A stretch of DNA of 64,000 bases. Source: Leisingera sp. S132. GTDB lineage: Bacteria > Pseudomonadota > Alphaproteobacteria > Rhodobacterales > Rhodobacteraceae. Under the pieces are notes generated by a model, which did no database searches, was not told the DNA's origin, and was given only the letters and a program-made list of their open reading frames with translations. A program made the translations under genes and the position numbers. Location of the stretch: contig NZ_CP083553.1 in NCBI RefSeq assembly GCF_025144465.1, forward strand, positions 3,036,001 through 3,100,000, in the 5' to 3' direction. Every line of letters starts with the position of its first letter. Position 1 is the first letter of the stretch. Below, piece by piece: positions 60,916 to 64,000 of this stretch.

Positions 60916-62316
60916 ATGAAATTTGAAATGACAATCGGCGGCGCCCCCGCTCCCGCGGCTGCCCGCTTCGATGTGGCCAATCCGGCAGGCGGGCTGGCAG
61001 GCCGAGCACCAAACGGAACACTGGCGGACCTAGACCGTGCGGTAGCAGCCGCGCAGGAGGCCTTTGCCAGCTGGTCGCAGCTGTCCCATGCCGACCTTCA
61101 GCGCTATTGCGAGGCTGTAACAGCCAAGATCGCGGAGCATGCCGAAGAGCTTGCTCAGCTGATCACGGCTGAACAGGGCAAGCCGCTCAATGGCCTCGGA
61201 TCACGTTTTGAGATGGGCGGCGCCCAAGCCTGGGCTGGATACACCGCTGAGCTGTCGCTGCCGGTCAAGGTGCTGCAGGACGACGCCGAAGGCCGGATTG
61301 AGCTGCATCGCAAACCGCTTGGTGTCGTCGGTTCGATCACCCCCTGGAACTACCCAGTTATGATAGCGGTTTGGCACATCCTGCCCGCGCTGCGGACCGG
61401 CAATACAGTGGTGATCAAACCCTCGCCGCTGACTCCGCTCAGCACGCTGCGGCTTGTGGCTTTGCTAAACGAAGTGCTGCCTGCGGGTGTTCTCAATTGT
61501 ATCACCGGAGACGACCAGACTGACAACCTGGGAGCGGCAATGTCTGCCCATCCGGGTATCCGCAAGATTGTCTTCACCGGCTCTTGCACGACCGGAGAGA
61601 AGATTATGACCGCGGCTGCGCCGACAATGAAGCGGCTGACGCTGGAAATGGGTGGCAATGACGCGGGCATCGTGCTGCCGGATGCAGACCCCCAGGCGAT
61701 TGCCGAAGGGCTGTTCTGGGGCGCTTTCATCAACAACGGCCAGACCTGCGCCGCGCTGAAGCGGCTCTATGTTCATGAGGACATCCATGACGCAGTCTGC
61801 GCCGCGCTGGTGGAATTTGCCCGCACCATTCCGGTGGGTCCGGGATCTGACGAATCCTCTATCCTTGGCCCGCTGCAGAATCCCATGCAGCACGCCAAGG
61901 TTTCCCGTCTCGTTGCCGCTGCCCGCGAAAAGGGTCAACTGCTGCTGGGCGGCAACCCAGGTAAAGGGCTGTTTTTTGAGCCGACAATCATTGCCGGTCT
62001 TACCAATGGCGACCCGCTGGTGGATGAAGAACAGTTTGGCCCGGCCCTGCCGGTGATCAAGTACAATGACGTGGAAGAGGCGATTGCCGCCGCCAACGGC
62101 AGCCCCAACGGGCTGGGCGGGTCGGTGTGGTCCAGTGATATTGCCAAGGCGTGCACCGTCGCGGCACGGCTGGAATGCGGCTCTGTCTGGATCAACAAGC
62201 ACGGGGCAATCCAGCCCAACGCGCCCTTTGGCGGGGTGAAATCCTCGGGGCTCGGCGTGGAGTTCGGCGAGGAGGGGCTGGCGGAATACACCGATATCCA
62301 AGTGGTGTTCGCCTGA
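60916..62316 (+). CDS. Aldehyde dehydrogenase family protein
   Basis: A 466-aa NAD(P)+-dependent ALDH: TPWNYPV (about 144-150), general base Glu in LTLEMGGNDAGIV (about 236) and nucleophile Cys in NNGQTCAALKRLYV (about 270). It oxidises an aldehyde to the acid; the aldehyde is unknown. With the ABC importer and deacetylase it suggests catabolism of an amine through an aminoaldehyde-like intermediate (inference). CAAGGAGAA precedes ATG. Confidence 0.93.
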   Translation: MKFEMTIGGAPAPAAARFDVANPAGGLAGRAPNGTLADLDRAVAAAQEAFASWSQLSHADLQRYCEAVTAKIAEHAEELAQLITAEQGKPLNGLGSRFEMGGAQAWAGYTAELSLPVKVLQDDAEGRIELHRKPLGVVGSITPWNYPVMIAVWHILPALRTGNTVVIKPSPLTPLSTLRLVALLNEVLPAGVLNCITGDDQTDNLGAAMSAHPGIRKIVFTGSCTTGEKIMTAAAPTMKRLTLEMGGNDAGIVLPDADPQAIAEGLFWGAFINNGQTCAALKRLYVHEDIHDAVCAALVEFARTIPVGPGSDESSILGPLQNPMQHAKVSRLVAAAREKGQLLLGGNPGKGLFFEPTIIAGLTNGDPLVDEEQFGPALPVIKYNDVEEAIAAANGSPNGLGGSVWSSDIAKACTVAARLECGSVWINKHGAIQPNAPFGGVKSSGLGVEFGEEGLAEYTDIQVVFA

Positions 62317-62322
62317 ACCGGC

Positions 62323-62344
62323 GGCCGGGACAGCGGTCCCGGCC
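62323..62344. terminator. Hairpin between convergent ALDH and HxlR genes
   Basis: Eight-bp arms GGCCGGGA and TCCCGGCC (62323-62330, 62337-62344) with a six-base loop. No T tract; the convergent position suggests a termination role. Confidence 0.45.
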
Positions 62345-62719
62345 CTAGCCTGCGCTGTCGTAACGCTCCCGCGCCGACATGATTTCCGGCTGTTTCGCCA
62401 CCGCCCAGGCGGCCATTGCGCCTATCGGTTCAAACAACGATTTGCCCAGCTCCGTGATGGCATAATCAACCCGCGGCGGGACCACCGGAGTGACCCTGCG
62501 CGCCACCAGCCCATCCCGCTCGAGCTGCCGCAAGGTCTGGGTCAGCATCCGCTGCGAGACATCCGGGATTGACCGCTGAATCTCGGAAAACCGGTGTTCC
62601 CCGTCCCTCAGCAGCAGGATCACCAGCAGGCTCCATTTGCCGCTGATCTGCGCCAGCACTGTCCGGATCGGGCACAGATCCAGCCCCAGCTCCCGTTCGA
62701 GTTCTTCACGCCGCTTCAT
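62345..62719 (-). CDS. HxlR family transcriptional regulator
   Basis: A 124-aa single-domain HxlR protein: CPIRTVLAQISGKWSLLVILLLRDGEHRFSEIQRSIPDVSQRMLTQTLRQLERDGLV (about 16-72), with the conserved N-terminal Cys at about 16. Divergent from the tandem SnoaL-like gene; inverted repeats at 62731-62784 lie between them. Confidence 0.92.
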   Translation of the reverse strand: MKRREELERELGLDLCPIRTVLAQISGKWSLLVILLLRDGEHRFSEIQRSIPDVSQRMLTQTLRQLERDGLVARRVTPVVPPRVDYAITELGKSLFEPIGAMAAWAVAKQPEIMSARERYDSAG

Positions 62720-62730
62720 GGATTTTCCTT

Positions 62731-62784
62731 AGTTACTAAAAAGTGCCTACTTCCGAATTGAAACTTCGGTTCCTATTAGTAACT
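62731..62784. promoter_or_regulatory. HxlR operator region with nested inverted repeats
   Basis: Nine-bp arms AGTTACTAA (62731-62739) and TTAGTAACT (62776-62784) are separated by 36 bp. A smaller CCGAA-N7-TTCGG dyad lies inside (62753-62769). Two regulator dimers could bind the outer elements. Confidence 0.55.
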
Positions 62785-62824
62785 CATGTACCCGACTCAA
62801 GCAACTGTCACGATGGAGACTGCA

Positions 62825-63655
62825 ATGACACTTCTTAAAAAAGCAGCCGCAGCTGTGCTTGCCTCCGCCGCCGCGACCAGCGCCGCCGCAGACCCAGCAG
62901 AAAACAAGGCCACAGCCGTTGCCCTCTTGGAGCAGGGCCTCGCCAAGGGCGATCGCGATTTCATTCGCGCGCATGTCGCCGAGGATTACATCCAGCACAA
63001 CCCGCAGGCCGCCGATGGGCGCGAAGGGCTGCTGGGCTTTGTTGATTTTCTTGAGACCCTGGATCCGCCAGTGCAGGTGAACCCGATCAGGGTGTTCGGC
63101 GATGAAAATTTCGTGGTGATCCACCAGACTGCAGAGTTCTTCGGGCCGAAGGTGATCATCGACCTGTTCCGCTTTGAAGACGGCAAGCTGGTGGAGCATT
63201 GGGATGCGATCCAGGATGAAGTGACTGAGACCGCCAGCGGCCGTTCCATGATTGATGGCACCACCGAAATCACAGATCTGGACAAGACCGACGCCAACAA
63301 GGCACTGGTCACCGGCCTCGTCACCGACGTGCTGATGGGCGGCGACCTTGCCAGGATCGACAGCTACATCCGCGCCGACTACATGCAGCACAACCCCTAT
63401 GTGCCGGACACCCGCGACGGACTGAAGGGGTTCATCGCCTATCTGGCCGAGAACGAAATCTCCTTCGGCTACACGAAGCTGCACAATGTGGTGGCTGAAG
63501 GCAATTTCGTGATGACCCAGGCCGAAGGCATCTACGACAGCAAACCCACGGCCTTCTATGACCTGTGGCGCGTCGAGGATGGGCTGATCGCCGAACATTG
63601 GGACGCGGTGCAGGAAATCCCTGCCGAGTTCGTCCACGGCAACGGCATGTTCTGA
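62825..63655 (+). CDS. Secreted tandem SnoaL-like (NTF2-fold) protein
   Basis: A 276-aa protein with a signal peptide (LLKKAAAAVLASAAATSAAAD, cleavage near residue 22). Two SnoaL-like repeats follow (about 25-140 and 155-270), each with an HNP motif (YIQHNPQAADGREGL; YMQHNPYVPDTRDGL) and EHWDA(I/V)QE at its end. The duplication suggests an intramolecular dimer. The role is unknown, probably periplasmic. GGAG lies eight bases before ATG at 62825; ATG at 62786 and 62813 are weaker starts. Confidence 0.85.
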   Translation: MTLLKKAAAAVLASAAATSAAADPAENKATAVALLEQGLAKGDRDFIRAHVAEDYIQHNPQAADGREGLLGFVDFLETLDPPVQVNPIRVFGDENFVVIHQTAEFFGPKVIIDLFRFEDGKLVEHWDAIQDEVTETASGRSMIDGTTEITDLDKTDANKALVTGLVTDVLMGGDLARIDSYIRADYMQHNPYVPDTRDGLKGFIAYLAENEISFGYTKLHNVVAEGNFVMTQAEGIYDSKPTAFYDLWRVEDGLIAEHWDAVQEIPAEFVHGNGMF

Positions 63656-63693
63656 TCCCACCTTCCATTCCACACCATTAGAAAGGATACACA

Positions 63694-64000
63694 ATGACCA
63701 AATCCCGCCTTTTCAGCCTTCTGACTGTTCTTGCCGCCACCGCTGGCGCCGCTGCCGCGGAAACCTATAAAACCGACCCCGGCCATACTGAGGTCCGCGT
63801 CGGCTGGAGCCATGCTGGCGTGTCCATGCAGCATGGCGAATTCACCACCGTCACCGGCACCCTGGAACTGGATGCCGAAAACCCGGAAACCGCCAGCGTC
63901 ACCGCGGCGATCGCGGCGGACAGCTTCTTCTCCGGTGTCGAAGCGCTTGATCAGCACGCCAAGAGCCCGGATTTCCTGGACGCAGGCACCTATCCGGAAA
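63694..64000 (+). CDS. YceI family periplasmic protein, 3' truncated by window
   Basis: At least 102 codons. A signal peptide (SRLFSLLTVLAATAGAAAAE) is followed by YKTDPGHTEVRVGWSHAGVS, the YceI lipocalin-like start, and AAIAADSFFSGVEALDQHAKSPDFLDAGTYP, the motif that lines the isoprenoid pocket. GAAAGGA precedes ATG, 38 bp after the tandem SnoaL gene, so they form an operon, probably HxlR-controlled. The protein continues beyond the window. Confidence 0.93.
   Translation, partial: MTKSRLFSLLTVLAATAGAAAAETYKTDPGHTEVRVGWSHAGVSMQHGEFTTVTGTLELDAENPETASVTAAIAADSFFSGVEALDQHAKSPDFLDAGTYPE

Noticed and set aside
1-64000. CRISPR array, prophage or rRNA operon
   Set aside because: No regularly spaced direct repeats, phage structural genes or rRNA sequence were seen.

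Overview
The window is 64 kb of GC-rich (roughly 64% by eye) alphaproteobacterial chromosome. The gene set and gene style point to the Roseobacter group of Rhodobacteraceae, Leisingera/Phaeobacter/Ruegeria-like. Supporting genes are malyl-CoA lyase of the ethylmalonyl-CoA pathway, the marine D-glutamate dgcN-dgcA pair, a YtoQ/phosphoribosyltransferase pair, pheS and pheT with a small membrane gene between them, and many one-gene transport or enzyme units with a divergent regulator. The genus is an inference, not a database result.

Layout. 1-10.5 kb: a DUF2189 membrane protein, a quinone-oxidoreductase-like enzyme, a tandem-wHTH regulator divergent to a VOC protein, COQ9, rpsU, a secreted CAP-RTX protein, PPK2, a CPBP protease, lrp divergent to ald, and a DUF465 gene pair. 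10.6-18.9 kb: an OxyR-like LysR regulator, LysE, an acidic protein of unknown function, mscL, an mscS-type channel, a GNAT-ytoQ-phosphoribosyltransferase set, and a methyltransferase divergent to a LysR regulator. 18.9-25.2 kb: pheT and pheS on the minus strand around an esterase, a frameshifted DUF2652 gene and a 17-bp inverted repeat. 25.3-31.5 kb: a GlxA-type regulator divergent to a cysteine hydrolase, DUF1326, a sterol desaturase-like enzyme, an AraC regulator divergent to a PPOX flavoprotein, and a PAS histidine kinase. 31.6-38.5 kb: rpmI-rplT, pyk, an N-formylglutamate amidohydrolase, a cluster of three palindromes, DUF6868-like and DUF1244 proteins, HxlR divergent to a dienelactone hydrolase, and a second esterase. 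38.8-49.5 kb: an MFS-dgcN-dgcA-dat D-glutamate operon, malyl-CoA lyase, an Asp/Glu racemase-like protein, lrp divergent to lysE, AraC-GyrI divergent to accA, and tRNA-Ser(GCT). 49.5-52.2 kb: a gene-poor scar with one IS110-family element.

52.2-62.3 kb is the most interesting part. A seven-gene minus-strand operon encodes a branched-chain-amino-acid-type ABC importer (binding protein, two ATPases, two permeases), an outer-membrane barrel protein and an HDAC-like amidohydrolase. Beside it lie a solo LuxR-type regulator and a divergent NTF2-like/aldehyde dehydrogenase pair. The same 18-bp palindrome (ATAGTGCA-N2-TGCACTAT) sits upstream of the ABC operon and in the regulator/dehydrogenase divergent region. 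It marks the three transcription units as one probable regulon. I infer uptake, deacetylation and aldehyde oxidation of an acylated amine; the substrate is unknown.

62.3 kb to the end: an HxlR regulator divergent to a secreted tandem SnoaL-like protein and a YceI protein that runs off the window. Recurring themes are divergent regulator/target pairs (three HxlR-type, two Lrp, two AraC, two LysR, one GlxA) and a family of 20-nt intergenic repeats present in four copies. No CRISPR array, prophage or rRNA operon is visible.
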